Positions 1 through 12,592 of a stretch of 64,000 nt of DNA are shown piece by piece. How positions within the stretch are numbered: position 1 is the first letter of the stretch; each line of letters opens with the position of its first letter. Below the pieces are notes generated by a model. That model did no database searches and had not been told where the DNA came from. It saw nothing but the letters and a program-made list of their open reading frames with translations. Origin of the DNA: Polychytrium aggregatum (lineage: Eukaryota > Chytridiomycota > Chytridiomycetes > Polychytriales); contig NW_026516250.1 of NCBI RefSeq assembly GCF_025602895.1, positions 276,006-340,005 of the forward strand, in the 5' to 3' direction. The translations under genes were made by a program, and so were the position numbers.

Positions 1-1760
1 TCCCAAAGCCCGATCTGCCTCCAAAGGACCAGCCATACTTGTTGCCGTCAATGTGCACTGGTCCATCTGCAAGTGGCCTCAGTAACAGCTCGGACGTCAA
101 CTTGACGCTATCTGCCCAGTCACCGCCGGCCGACAGCGACACCGACGGCTACAGTGTCTCCTCTTCCCTCGACGATCCACACTCGACTCTGTCCAGCACC
201 CGATCTGGGCCTCCCACCGACACGCACAAGTTCAAGAGGCGCATCAAGCACATCCAGCCGCAGCACTGGAAGATCAATCTGACCCTGTGGAACTCGATCC
301 AGATCACCAACATCTTTATCGAGTTTTTCCAGCTGGTCTCGTATCCGCTCCGGGATCTCCTGCGCAACGACGCCTTCCAGGAGTATATCACGAATCTGCA
401 GCTCAACGACACATACAGCGACGACGGCGTCATTGCCCTGCTCAACTCTCTGCGCCTGTTCTTTTCGACCCTCTCAAGCGGCGTGCCGTCGCTGGACTAT
501 GCCCTGCTGATGCGCGTTCAGTTTGTCGTGGCGTGGTGGACCATGCTGTTTGCCTGGGTCCTGGTGGTTGTCAGCCGCCTGCTGCTCTGGGCCCTCGCCC
601 GTGGCCAGGAGCCAACCCAACTGGCTGGATGGAGGCTTGGCTGCCGCAAATTTTTGACAGGCACATGGATCCTGTACTTCATTCCGCTTGTCAACCTCTT
701 CTACATGATCCTGCTCAACGCCTTTATCGAGCCGCTGGGCTGTCTGATCAGCAACACTGTGCCGCCCTGGCCGCCACGCACCGACGCAAACCACTCACAG
801 ATGGTCCAGAATCGCCTCGATGCTATCCAGAGCCGTATTGCATACTGCGCCCCGATACACGACAACAGCCCCCCACTCAACACATGGTTCGCCATGTCAG
901 GTTATCTGATGTGCTACACACTGCTGACAATGTTCAGGTAGGTCACGTCGAAGGCAAGACCAGACTTCATGAAAACTGGGGCTGTCGTTGCTGTGGTGCC
1001 TGCCGGGTGATCGATGTTTGTCAAGTCCTTGGCTGGGTCGGTACCGATCTTGCTGCATGTTGGCTCGATATCGAGATACGGCCAGGCTTTGTGCCTACAA
1101 CCCAGCATGGTGAGCTTGCCACGATTGCCGGATAGTACGAGGCGGCTGACGTCAACAATGACTTGCATTGGCATTTCTTGGTCAGGATATCAAACGAGCC
1201 TGACCCCAAGGCCGGCGTCGTGTCCTTCACGCCGCGATCGGAAGGTGTGTTTCGATCATATCCGATCCTCCAGCCTCCTTTCCAGAGCCCACACAGCAAA
1301 TGAGTTCCTTAATCAATGCCGATGCCATGTAGCGGGCCTACTTGCCTGCATGTCATTCGTTCTGATCTCGCCAGACTGACCGAGCCGTATCCCTTGACCC
1401 CGTCCAGTCCTCAACAAGAACGGCTGCTTGACGATCCTGCTGCTGTATACACTGCTGTCGACCCAGGACTTTTCCACAACGAGGGGTGTGCTGGCTGCCC
1501 TGGTTCTCGCCGCCATGATCGCCCACAACATCATCATAGGGTCGTCATACTCGATTATCGCCAACCACATCAAGTCGGGGTGCTACATCCTATGTTGGTG
1601 GATGTCGCTTGTGGTGGTGTACTACACCCATCCAGCCAACGCCGACCTGCTGACCGATGTTGGAACCGGCGCACTTGTTACCGTCATTGCGGGCGGAGCG
1701 ATGCTGATCGCGATTTACTTTGCAATCCTGTGGTGGCTCAACCGCTTGCACTTCCCCTGA
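1..1760 (+). CDS. Multi-pass membrane protein of unknown function, 5' end outside window
   Basis: Three exons fit in frame: 1-937, 1186-1244 and 1408-1760. The donor after ...TMFR is GTAGGT and the acceptor is GGTCAG. The frame is open to base 3 with no convincing ATG before the Met at base 51, so the gene probably begins upstream of the window. The N-terminal ~70 residues are Ser/Thr/Asp-rich and look disordered. Hydrophobic segments follow: one near QFVVAWWTMLFAWVLVVVSR, one near WILYFIPLVNLFYMILL, one at the end of exon 1, and at least four in exon 3 (CLTILLLYTLLS, GVLAALVLAAMIAHNIII, CYILCWWMSLVVVYY, TVIAGGAMLIAIYFAIL). The gene ends at a TGA after LHFP. I see no catalytic or transport motif and do not recognise the family. 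An integral membrane protein is sure, the function is not. Confidence 0.6.
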
Positions 1761-2472
1761 GCTGGCCGAGAAGCGAGACTCCCTGAGACCTGATAATGAA
1801 TGATGGCACATTCCACCAACACAACGTCCTGCATGAGCAACTTGATGTATTGTTGAGTGGCCGGCTGGACTATTGGATGGTTGGACTATTGGATGGTTGA
1901 ATGGTTGAATGGACACAATGCCCTGGAGCTCCGAGAGTGGTCCAGCGTGCGTCAGGCGCAATCTCCTGGACCATCGGCATCCAGCCAACCGTCTGCCGAG
2001 CCCAGCCAACAGCGATCACATGCCTTGTAGACCCACGTCACCAATCACCGACAGGTCATGATGATTATGGGATGATCGGACTGGCATTACACACTTGGCC
2101 GGCCGAGGAATGACGCGCCGTCGATGGATGGGGCTCTTGGACCCACTGAAGGCGGGTGCAGCTTTGTGCCTGCTGTGAATCAGTGCAGCAGTGCGGGAAT
2201 CGAGGGCGTGATGGATAGACACTGTGGATGACATGTGTGTGTGTGCTCCCAGCGATCGAAATCCACACAGGTGCCTCGCTTCAGTTTGTGATCCGGGGGC
2301 CATCGGGTTGAGGCGGATCCGCTCTATTCGTGTGTGCGGGTTCGATGCGGCCGGCCCATTGCTTGTCCAGGCGGACCATTCGAATTTACAGCACTTTTGC
2401 ACTCAGGGTTGTATACATCGCTGGAGCGACAGACGCTGCCGAAAGAAAGTGCGGTGATACTCGAGCAGCAGC
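1761..2472. other. Intergenic region with short repeats
   Basis: No supportable gene. A small direct repeat built on GGACTATTGGATGGTT and GAATGGTT lies at about 1868-1912. The short frames here have no family signal. It presumably holds the 3' end of the membrane-protein gene and the promoter of the channel gene. Confidence 0.4.
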
Positions 2473-5400
2473 ATGGGATACGCGAATCTCACCCACACCG
2501 AGATCCTCGGGCGCATGCGCTTCCTGGAAGAAAGGGTTGCCACGACCTTCAAGGAGATCCAGGAAGATCTCAAGGAGCTCCTCTTCGACTACAGCCGGCT
2601 TGTGAATGAGGAAACACCCGAAGGCAGCGTGAGCAGCAGCCTCGAGTCGTTACCGCCGAACCCACAAGCGATCATCAAGAACAAGCAGCTCACAGAATCC
2701 CCTGCCAAATCAGTGGGAAATCTAAGTATCCCAGGCCATGTACCCAAAGGTGTGCGTCAGTGCCACGACTAATTGAGAGAAGGATGACCCGCTATCCGGC
2801 CAACGCACCCTCCTACATGCCACCGTGAGAGGCGATGCAGAAACTCGACGAACTCCTCACTGACATCACGATGGTCCCTCCTATCGGAACAACAGGGTTG
2901 ATGGTCGAAAGCGAAGGACGGTCCGTACGGCCGCGATGTGAGTGTCTTGGCACGGTCTGGTGGATGTTGCATCTCCGCGTCGATGCAGATCAATGTTTCG
3001 TGGTCGCAGAAACCGCTACTTATTCGTGCTGAATGTGGCCTCCCGTCTCTTGCCACAGCATCATCAACATCGGCTCGGACGCCTTTCGGGTCTTCAATAC
3101 CAATGAAGGCGCATTCACCGCTTGCCAAAGGAGGTAACAACGATTGCGTCGGAGGCCAGTCGCGACGCATATGCGAGATGCATGTGAGATGGAGCTTCCT
3201 CTGCTGATGCGATGTGGTGTCGCTGAATCTGGCTATGATGAATCGCGACGAGGATGTATGGCGACGAGGATGGCAAACAAATTTAGTCGCCACCTCTGAT
3301 TTGGTGAGCTGAGACTCATCGAAACACTTGGATGTTGAACACAGTCGTTATTCCAGAAGGCTCCGAAAGCTCTATTCGGCAGGCGAGTCCTGAGGAACAC
3401 CCCATTCTCAAGGCAATCCACACGCCGCACCCAATTGACTTGGAGAGAGGCGTTATGCCGATACCTGCGTTTCGCATCGACGGCCTCAAGAGCTCTGGGG
3501 CAAACGGAATGGGTAGCCAGCACAGCGTGGCGTCCACCGCCAGCCGCAAAAATCGTGCCGGTATGTAATCGAAACGAGACTGGCTGTTTGTCTACCGCAA
3601 GACACGATTCAGTGGTGCTGTAGTTCTGTCGGGCAAAATGGAGTGGATGGATTCAACCTGTTGCCCACACGAGCGCTCGACCAAGTCAAGTTGTTGATAC
3701 ATTCCTTCGATCTACAACATCAGATGAGCTCAGCAGCATGTCGAGCAGCTCGCTTGCCTATGAGCCGCCGGTGATGTCGAACATGGGGTTTTCACGGCGC
3801 GGAACCGGCATGCGAGGTGAGAGCCGGCGCTCGTTCGATGAGGGCTTGCAAGTGTCAGTGCCTCGGTCTTGGCTGGCTATCCAACAGTTCTTGATGCTAT
3901 GTGCTTTCGCATCTCGTGCCGAGCTTGCTTGGCTGCTGTGCTGCACATGAATCAGTGGAACGACGTGCGCCTCGCTCGACTTGGTGAGGCCGACATGATC
4001 TTCACGGTCTGATGGACTTCCGCTCTCCATCAATTATTCGATATACTCTTTCATCGATCGGTTGCTCCTACCCAGCCTCGATCGTCCACAGCCTGTTTTT
4101 AGCCCCGGTTATCAATGACGTAACAACTCTGACGGCTGGGAATGGAAACTATAATGCGCAGCCGCAAGCCAGCTCCGGGGTGTCGATTGCAAGTGCCGCT
4201 CAGTCGGTCAGCAACATTTACGAGGAGATCAATCGAAACGCCGAGTCGCAGCGAGTGCTGGAGCGAGATGCTCATCACTCACGATCCGTGCGAAGCAGCA
4301 GACATGGAACAATCGACCGGAAATCGATCACAAGCGCCAAAGCGGAGAAATCAAAAGGGCTGCAGACTCCTCGAATCTCGTCATCCCAAGTGGACTCAAG
4401 ACTTTCAAAGGTCAGCTCGATCGACGGCGGATTCAAGGCCTGGGCGAACAGGCTCAAAGACCGACTCGATCACATCTTTGTCAAGGACCAAGACGACCGA
4501 GAGTTTGTTGGAATCGGAGACGACACCCATGCCGATGCTGGAATCGTTCTGCATCCACTCTCGGTCTTCAAGCGGATGTGGAATGCCATGGAAAGCACGG
4601 TCCTGACGCTGCTGATGATTTTACTGCCGTTGTGCCTGGGATACCAAGAGATGGCGGCATATCTTCGACCCTTCATGGCCTTCACAACAGTGTTTTTCCT
4701 CATCGGAATCTTCATCCACATTCGAACGGGATACCTCAGCGGCGGGCGCGTCATCGTCAGCCGGACCAAGATCCTGCGAAAGTACATTCGGACATGGCTC
4801 GCCTTTGACTTTGTCACCATCTTCCCATATGTCTTTGTCGTCGACGGATTATACCCCACATCCGACCCCTCCGCACCTGGGCAGCCGACTAGCCCGAACT
4901 TGATGCTGGCGCGCCTTGTGTGCCTCTTGAATGCCGCTCAGTGCTTCAAGTTTATACTGACTCCTGACGACCACAAAACCACGTTCGCCTCGATCGGAAA
5001 GTACCTGCGCGTCAACTACAACATCAATTCCAACTTTTTTGAATCGCTGCGGGTCATAATTGCCATGGCGATCTACTGGCACTGGTCAAGTTGCATCCGC
5101 AACTTTGTGAATCTGCAAGATTCGACCATATCTGGGACATTCTTTGAGCGATACACATTCGGATTCTACTGCAGCGTCGCCGAGATGCTGTCGGCCGGGT
5201 GAGTCGAGATGCTGCCGTGATGCTGCCGTGATGCTGCCGTGATGCTGCCGTGATGCTGCCGTGATGCTGCCGTGATGCTATCGGCTGGTGGCACGATTGA
5301 ACATATCTCTTACCCGAGACGATGTCGGACGGATGAATGCAGATTCGGAGCGCTTCCTCCAGGGACGCCAAGCGAGCGATGGGTGACCATCTTCAACATG

Positions 5401-6670
5401 ATCTCGAGCTCGATTCTGCTCGCTGTTCTCGTCGGAAACATAAGCTCGGTCATGATTGGACTGGACAGGTATGCGTGTACTCGGCAGAAGAGGAACATTG
5501 TTCATTTTTGTAGAGGGGGGGGGAGAAGAATTGATCAGTCTGAGACAAGGACGATAACGAGGTCTGCGGAGAAGCCCAAGTTGCGCTCGCTCTCCACCTC
5601 GCTCTTCACCTCACTCCCCGTCTCCTGCTTCGCTCCTTGCACCGTACTCATGCCCTGCATCTCTGTCAAAGCTCGGGTCGCAAGTTTCGGGAGAGAATCG
5701 ACGAAGTGAATCAGTACGCGGCATACAAGGGCCTCGATCCAAGTGCAAAGCAGCGGGTGCTCGAGTACTACGAGTTCAAATATACCAACGGCAAGTTCTT
5801 TGACGAAAACACGATTTTGTCGGATCTGAATGCCTCGATTCGAAAGGTGGGCATGCGTATCCGCTCCCAGACCGACCCGCCGATGCACCCGGCCCAAACA
5901 TCAACCATGCTGGAGTGCTAACTCGCACTTGCCTTCATTCTTGTTTCCATGGCGCTCTGTTTGCAGTCCATCTGCCTCCACAACTCACGGCAGCTGATTG
6001 TCAACTTTGCCTTTTTCCGGGATGCCGACGAGACCTTCATCAACTCGGTGGTGACCGCCTTGAGGATCAACCACTTCCTGCCAGGAGACTACGTGATCGA
6101 GGTCGGCACTATTGGGGAAGAAATGTACTTTATCGCCGTGGGCTTTCTCGACGTCATTACGGAGGGAATAGTCCGGGCGCGACTATCGCCTGGACAAATG
6201 TTCGGAGGTAAGTATGGAGAAGGACTTGCGCGGTGAAACGCAGTCATGATGAGCAGCATACGCATGGCTCTTGCTGCAAACCGTAGCAGTAGAATGAGGC
6301 AGATGGCTGTGGGGGGGGGCGAATGGTACTCCCACGGCTTTGGTGATCCGCCCTTGTTCCCACTGATCCCTCGTCTCTGTGGCGACTCTCTCCAGAGATT
6401 GCACTGCTCAAAGGCATGATGCGAAGGACTGCCTCGATACGAGCTGTTACCCCATGCGTCCTCTACAGCCTCAGCAAGTCCGACTTTGACGTCATCCTAC
6501 AGCACCACCCGACCCAGGCCGAAGTCATCCGCAAGATTGCCGAAGAGAGACTCGAGAACTCCAAAGCCGTCGCCGAAATGGAGGAAAAGAAGCGGCGGGA
6601 TGCCGCAGAGCAACTGTCCGAGTCCGAACTTAGCAGCTCGCGGACGTCACAGATCTATGAATCGGAGTGA
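2473..6670 (+). CDS. Cyclic-nucleotide-gated (CNG/HCN-type) ion channel
   Basis: Tetrameric plasma-membrane cation channel opened by cAMP or cGMP. Well-supported exons: ~4100-5198, 5343-5468, 5672-5846, 5967-6207 and 6396-6670. Six membrane segments can be traced from STVLTLLMILLPLCLGYQ onward. The pore loop is rebuilt by splicing at 5198/5343 and reads MLSAGFGALPPGT, a GFG-type filter, followed by S6 (FNMISSSILLAVLVGNISSVM) and a C-linker. The cyclic-nucleotide pocket is complete: the phosphate-binding cassette, split by the last intron, reads FGEIALLKGMMRRTASIRA. The tail is an Arg/Glu-rich coiled coil. S4 (around ARLVCLLNAAQCFKF) has few basic residues, which suggests ligand rather than voltage gating. 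The exon with ATG 2473 (coiled-coil N terminus) and small exons near 3330-3560 and 3740-3830 are tentative. Confidence 0.85.
5206..5280 (+). repeat. 11-bp tandem repeat inside an intron of the channel gene
   Basis: About seven head-to-tail copies of GATGCTGCCGT lie just after the 5' splice site of the intron that splits the pore loop. Confidence 0.9.
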
Positions 6671-7125
6671 AGCCGGGCCCAGAGAGGAGATATGGCTTTG
6701 GCGGGATGGCTGACCGAGACCAGCGCCGTGTGTAGCTAATTGCGGCGACCGACTCGACTGGTCTTTCGCTGGTCGGACTCTACCTTGGCTCTGGTATTTC
6801 GGAGCCTCAGACGTGCCCTCGGCAATAGAAGGAATGTGGGCCATTTTGATGCTCTCGGGAACAGGAGCTGTATGTACAACTGATATTGATATCATGTATC
6901 TGGGCTTCCGGGCAAATGCTTGGATCGCGACAACCGTCGGCTGCCAGTCGGAACAGCTGACAGAACAGTATGCAGGGGATACAGGAAAGCGATGAGCGGG
7001 ATGGAAAGGAGGGGGGTGATATCTCAGTCCCGCAGAAGCAGGGGTGAGACGGCGGGTAAGAGCCTCCGGTTGCTAGGGAGAGCACACCAGCGACTCCAGA
7101 GCCTACAAGCGGTCTGAGCAGCGAC
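6671..7125. other. Intergenic gap between convergent genes
   Basis: The channel gene ends at 6670 (+) and the RWD gene ends at 7126 (-). Nothing else is supportable; the space likely holds both 3' UTRs. Confidence 0.4.
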
Positions 7126-7884
7126 TTAGTCGTCGTCTTCTCTGAATCCAGCCAGGACAGAGTTTTCTTCTTCGTCCTCTTCGACGTCCAGACCCTCCAT
7201 TTCCTTCTGCAGCAGCTCCTCGGTGATATCGGCCGTGATGTCGCCCTCCTGCAAGACGGCCAGATCGGACTTGGCCAGGTTCTTGTCCTTCTCGAAGAGC
7301 TGGCGGCCCGTCCGGGCAGACTTTTTTTGGTTGTTGATGCCCTTTTCTTGGGCCTCCTTGGCAGCCAGTTCGGCCATCTCCTTCAGGAACTTGGCGTTCC
7401 ACTGCTCAAAGACCTGGGGAGTGACCTTCTTGCCTTCGTACCGGGCAGCTTCCTCCTCCTCCTCGCGTCGGATGCGCTCCTCGATCTCTCGCTGGATTCG
7501 CTCGGCTCGCTCGACGACGTAGACCTCGAGGGCTTCCTTGGCCGTCGAATGCATCGTGAAGACCATGGCCATGCCCCGGTACTGCTCCGCCACCTCGGTC
7601 ACCTTGCCCAGGAGCATCGCGCACTCGTCTTCGCTGAGCTCGGTCGGGTCTTCGATCGACAGGAGAGGTAGTTCGTCGGGATAGGTTTCGGTGTAGGTGA
7701 TGTCGAGGTAGAATCGGGTATCACGGGCCGAGCCCTCCACCACCAGCGGCAGGGCCGAGTCGTCGGGAGCGACGAGCAGTCGGAAGTGGGCCGGAGGGCC
7801 TTCGTCGATCTCCTCGAATTCTTCGTAGAAGATGGACCGGAGGGCCTCGAGCTCGTTGGTTTGCTCTTCCTGATGGTCGGTCAT
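7126..7884 (-). CDS. GIR2: RWD-domain protein, Gir2/RWDD1-like
   Basis: Single exon of 252 residues, starting at ATG 7884 (MTDHQEEQTNELEALRSIF). The open frame runs further upstream to 8601, but that part is low-complexity and lacks family signal. The N-terminal ~115 residues form an RWD fold: NELEALRSIFYEEFEE, then ITYTETYPDELPLLSI with the YPxxxP-type motif, then a helical end. A highly charged helix (EIEERIRREEEEEA) and a conserved VTPQVFEQWNAKFLKEM segment follow, then an acidic tail ending EDDD. In yeast Gir2 partners the GTPase Rbg2 and Gcn1, linking translation to the Gcn2 stress pathway. The domain order and length fit that family well. It is divergent to the La-related gene, with about 500 bp between the two start codons. 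Confidence 0.85.
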   Translation of the reverse strand: MTDHQEEQTNELEALRSIFYEEFEEIDEGPPAHFRLLVAPDDSALPLVVEGSARDTRFYLDITYTETYPDELPLLSIEDPTELSEDECAMLLGKVTEVAEQYRGMAMVFTMHSTAKEALEVYVVERAERIQREIEERIRREEEEEAARYEGKKVTPQVFEQWNAKFLKEMAELAAKEAQEKGINNQKKSARTGRQLFEKDKNLAKSDLAVLQEGDITADITEELLQKEMEGLDVEEDEEENSVLAGFREDDD

Positions 7885-8390
7885 GGCGGTCCTGAAGGGC
7901 AGCGAGGAAGGAACGGACGGATGTTGGTGCGGCAGGCGCTTGACGGGGCCTGTGGGATCGAGATCGTCGGCTGGGCAGATGGGCAGGGCTGGGCGATCTG
8001 GGATCAAGCAGGAATCGGAGCGAGGAAAAAACGAGAGCGAGAGCCGCGAACCAAGCCCAGCGCGAATGCCTCGGTCTCGCCGAGAACAGCACCCGTCTCG
8101 TCGAGAAGTGCGACAGAGCACACAGCCGCCAGAGCTGCGTGCATGTCCGGGCGCCCTCTGGCTCATACCGGATTCGAGATCCCGGCAAGGCAGCATTGGT
8201 GCGTCTGGAGGCGGCTCGCCCGGTGCTCGGCGACGCTCTCGGTGTGGCGAGCGGGTTCTGGGATGCTGGACTGCCTGTGGCGCAAGCCGGTGTGACTCCC
8301 ACATGACCGAGATGTCGCGCCACACATCGATCTGCCCACACCGACCCGATCTGCACAACACCACCCCAGCCGGCCCTGCCACGATCAGCC
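7885..8390. promoter_or_regulatory. Shared divergent promoter region (RWD gene / La-related gene)
   Basis: 506 bp between opposed start codons. I see no clear TATA box or named motif. Long frames that cross it on both strands are read-through of GC-rich DNA. Confidence 0.4.
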
Positions 8391-10885
8391 ATGATGTCCT
8401 CCTCCTCAGATCCTGCATATCGCACCACCGAGATTCGGCTTGCGCAGCATATCGAGCGCCTGCTTTCCGACGACGGCTGCCACGTCGACCTCCCTCTGCG
8501 AAAGCTCCTTCTGGGGGACCAGGGCTGTACGTATGCGTCCGAGCAAATCTCACTCGACATTGCCCGAGTGCTTGTCCTGTCCTGCCGGTATGGCCGACCA
8601 CGGCGAAGACGACACGGTCTCAGGCGATTGCAGATGCTTTGACCGGACTGCTGATGTTGATATGCATCTTTTGCGCCACAGGGGTTCCGATCGACTTTCT
8701 GCTCAACACCAAGCGGCTCTCGGGATTTCCCAACGACGACGCTGTCATCGCCAAGGCTCTGCGAGCCCATGCCTCAGCGTCGATAGAGGTTCGGCAGTGC
8801 TGCTGTTGGAGCGACATGTGCCCGATATGAAACACAGCACCGCAAGTGCGAATCAGTTCATGACAAACCAGATAACCAGTCTGGATATGGGCGGATCGTC
8901 CAGTGGAAGCTGAGACTTTGGACTGACCCGCTCGTCCCGTATTGCAAGGTCAACAAGGATGGACGACGGATTCGCCGCAAATCGCCCGCAAACGTCTCCA
9001 AGCTTGCCGAACTCGACAGCCGGACCATATATCTTGTAGGGTCCGTTCCGCATGGTATGCACGATGAGGAACCGACTGCTCTGGTGCTGACATCTCCCAC
9101 GCTCGCTCCCCTGCCTTGCACACATCTGGCTGGTCCAACGGACGATCGAAGGAGCGGCTTCCCCCCAACTCAACCGCCGATGACATTCGTGGGGTTGTGG
9201 CTGCGCTTGTGCCCGTCAGCTCGGTGTGCATTCCATTCGAGGGCCGAAATGGCGCCGATCGGACCCTGGGCAAGTTTGCGTTTGTTCGACTGGAGCGCCA
9301 AGCCGATGTCGCAAACGCTGTCCAGGCTCTCAACAGCTTGACAAAGCTCACGCCCAGGATGGTCAGCAACCAAGCAGCCCTGCCACCAGGTGAGAGGCTG
9401 CTGCGGTGTCTCGACTTGTAAGTCACAGTCCGGGGCTGCTGGTGCACTCGCGCCAGTTGCCTGCTGATCTGTGCGATCCTGAGCCTGAAAATTCGGGAGG
9501 ACTAGATCGCTTGCACTTGGGATGGTCGGCCTTCAGGATAGCTTGAGGCGGTGGTGGTTGGCTTGGCCAGATCGATGATCCTGAGTTGCACCGAGGAGAC
9601 AGTGGATGCTCTGTGCGTCGTGTGAGGCTCTGGGTGCTGATTTGATTAAGGTCTCTGGATACTAATGATCCGATGGCCCATTGTGTCCTCCCGTCACAGT
9701 GCCAGCTGGCGATCCCTGAGCGAAGAGTACCAAGCACTGCTGGAATATAACAAAAATGTACTGCGAGAAACGCTTGAACAACAGATCAACCGGCACGGCC
9801 CTGCGGTGTTCGAACAAGGTGTCGTTGCCGAGTTCACCGGGACGCATTCGCAAACCAATACCAAGACTTTGAAGGTTGGGGGATCTGACGTTGTCGGCGG
9901 GAGGAAGGATGCTGGATATGGAGTTTGGATGAGGGAGCATATTGGATGTGCGCCGCCGCAGTCAACAAACGCAGTCAGCAAACGCAGTCAGCAAACGCAG
10001 TGTAGCCGGAATCTGATGCCAGTTCCGTCATCAACAGCGCATGTTTGAGTCGGTAGCGCCTGTGGCATATTTGGACTGCCGACGATCGAAAGGCAGTGGC
10101 CGGGTAAGTTTGGCATATGCATGTGGGTGGTAATACTGGATGGTGACAGTCGCGATCGCCAAGTATCTCAGCGTTGACTCTGATATGGTGGCGGGGGATT
10201 CGCTTTGCAGGGCCACGTACGATTCAAGACCCCTTATGGCGCTCAGCTTGCCGAACTGTATTTCAAGCGCGAGTCTATAGTGCAAATTCACGGACAAGAT
10301 ATCGGCACCCTCTATTCCAAGGCCAAGCAGAGCATGGCGCATCGCAGCAACCAAGAGCCGGGGCCACAGCACGATCCAGCGGTCCGACCCGACCCGGCTC
10401 TGATCAAGCTCAGGATCATCAGGGGCGACGAAGAGCGGCAGTATTGGAGCCGGATTCAAGGACAGCAGCATGAAAAGTACACCGAACACGACGAAGAACA
10501 GCAGCACGGCGAGGGCGTCGAGTCCATGCGTACTCTCGATGCAGCATCCACGAGTCATGTTGCTGCTGACTCCATCGCAGCGAGAGCAAAGGATGAGGCT
10601 CCCCCCAAAGCAACCCGAGCGGCAAGCACACCCGAGACCATACCCAAAGTCACCAGGCAGAAACGCCACGCAGCAGTGAAGGCGGCGCCAGTGATGCATG
10701 TTCGGTTCGATGCCTCCGAGCCAGAGGACGACAGCGACGGGGATGCAATCGATACGGCGCAGCTCCCGAACCATAGCGACAGCACCAAGCGAAGCCGAGC
10801 CAGCAACGACGACGGGCCAGAGTCAGATGGCGAGGGTGGCGAACGGCCGCTGACCAAACGGGCTCGAAGGGACGACGAGGAATGA
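8391..10885 (+). CDS. LARP7: La-related protein of the LARP7/Pof8 type
   Basis: RNA-binding protein that in other eukaryotes protects the 3' end of 7SK or telomerase RNA. The La motif is joined by splicing 8526 to 8682, giving DQGWVPIDFLLNTKRL, and again 8788 to 8949, giving SIEVNKDGRRIRRKS (the conserved Asp-Gly...Arg-Arg end). An RRM follows near 9130-9390 (LGKFAFVRLERQADVANAVQALNSL). The C-terminal exon from about 10205 starts GHVRFKTPYGAQLAELYF and contains GDEERQYWSRIQ, matching the xRRM signature of LARP7/p65/Pof8, where a G-E-E-x-x-Y-W block closes the domain. A long charged tail ends in a basic KRARRDDEE. Exons between 9000 and 10200 are not fixed. In fungi such as S. pombe this family serves telomerase, so that role is the likeliest here. 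Confidence 0.75.
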
Positions 10886-12592
10886 GGCGAATCGCCACCT
10901 TTGCCCGCTGAGGCAGCATTGCTTTGTTTCTGCAAAGCGGAGACATGGCAGCGCAGGATTGCGCAGCAGAATACATGAAGTATCTTGCGAGAACCCGCAT
11001 GGGAATATCAGGATGGCGCTCCTGGAGCCGCAGCGAGATCCCGCGAACCGATTAACGAGAGCCGCAGGGTCGGCGATTCTGGGCCGTCAGAGTGGACGAG
11101 TGTTGTTCACGCAGAGCCTTCGCCGCCACGAGATCCGCGAGATGAGGATCGATGACGATCTGGGCGTCACGAAGATGCAGCCGCTGTGCCGCTCTGACGG
11201 CACCGGCTCGGACTCGCCTGGAGCGACTGGTGCAGCGCCGGCTGGAAGGTGGTCCTGAGAGCGGCGTTCACATGGCGAAGGCCAACGGCAGCGCCAGCCA
11301 TATCGGAGACAAAGACCCGCCCGTTTCCTATCTCGCCAGCGCTGAATCTCCACCCGATCCGAGTGGCAGCTGTCACGATCATGAGGAGCGCAGGGAGACA
11401 AGCACATGAGCAGGGCGTCCGGGCCCAAGGGCAAGTCACACGGGCGATGCCAATCATGAAGGTTGAGCGAATCAGGACAGACCAAGGCAGCGCAGCGACA
11501 ACATCGGCGACCCACCAGAGCAGCTGCGGCTGCTATCAGGCAGGGCAGTTGTATCTGCTATCAGCCGGCTCTGGGGTGGATGGGCTGCTGCCACCATCGC
11601 ACAGACCGCCGTTGTGCGGACAGGCAGCACGGCCGATGGTGCGGCAAAGGCACAGCAGCGACGGGAATGAAAGCGGCGGTGGCACCGGACTTTCCAGCAA
11701 GGGCAGGTCAGGAGGGGGGGAAAGGATATGGGAAGCCAGGGGCACACGGCAGTAGTGGATTATGCCGTGAGGATGGGCCATCGCAACCCTGCTGAAGCAC
11801 CGAAACCATCCGGCCGTGATGCCGAAACTGCCCAGCCGTGATGCTGAAACCATCCTGCCGCGATGCCGACCGACACAGCTCGGATATCGCACCTTCGGCC
11901 TGGCCGGGACGGGCTCGGGAAATACAGGGTGACACCGCCCACGCGGAGCGCGGGTGCACGGGCGCACAGGGCGGGGGCAGCGCGGCGGAGTGTCGGCCGC
12001 ACGTGAAGGCGGCGGGCGGCCTTGTGGGCGGGACCCGTCCGCTGACCTAATCTGGGCCGCGCTGTCGCCGGACGCCGTTGTGCTTATCGGGCAGGACCGG
12101 AGATTGGCCTCCAGCTCGTGCATGTCCGTCGCCGTCGCTGGCTGGCTGGCTGACTGGCTTATCGGCTGGTCCCGCAATTGTCTCCGGGGAGCGACATCGC
12201 CCCGAAGCGCCGCCGCCTGCAAGCCGCCTATAAAACCTCCCCCCATGCGCAGAGCCCTCGGCGGTCGCACGATCGTCCCAAGTTGCACCCCTTCTGCGTC
12301 GCAGCCAAGCTCTGTCGCGGCTTTTTTTTCAAGAGCCGCTGCTGTCCGCAAGCGCCTCACCGCAATTCCCAGAACCTCACTCTCAAACACCCTGCCCTTG
12401 CGACGGCGCCACCCGCGACGACGCGGATCCCTTTGTCCAGCCGAGCGCTGTTACCCGCCTCTTATCTGTTTCACAAGATAGTCACGCCGGCCTGAAAAAA
12501 AATTCCCACCGGAGCTTTAAATTGCACACGCTCGGCCCCACGCCAACCTCTTGAATTCCATCCACCCGCTCCGTCTCAGTCGACATCCCACA
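10886..12592. promoter_or_regulatory. Long upstream region of ammonium transporter 1
   Basis: 1.7 kb with no convincing gene. Imperfect repeats of GCCGTGATGCCGAAAC occur at 11760-11870. A TATA box (TATAAAA) is at 12229-12235. Four GATA-factor sites of the HGATAR type lie at 12084, 12159, 12462 and 12476. In other fungi AreA/Gln3-type factors use such sites to switch on ammonium and urea uptake under nitrogen limitation; the link here is inferred from the motifs. Confidence 0.55.

Noticed and set aside
7885-8830. Long frames crossing the divergent RWD/La-related promoter (7126-8601 minus upstream part; 7721-8770 minus; 7883-8830 plus)
   Set aside because: GC-rich read-through. Only the parts matching RWD (to 7884) and the La motif (from 8682) carry family signal.
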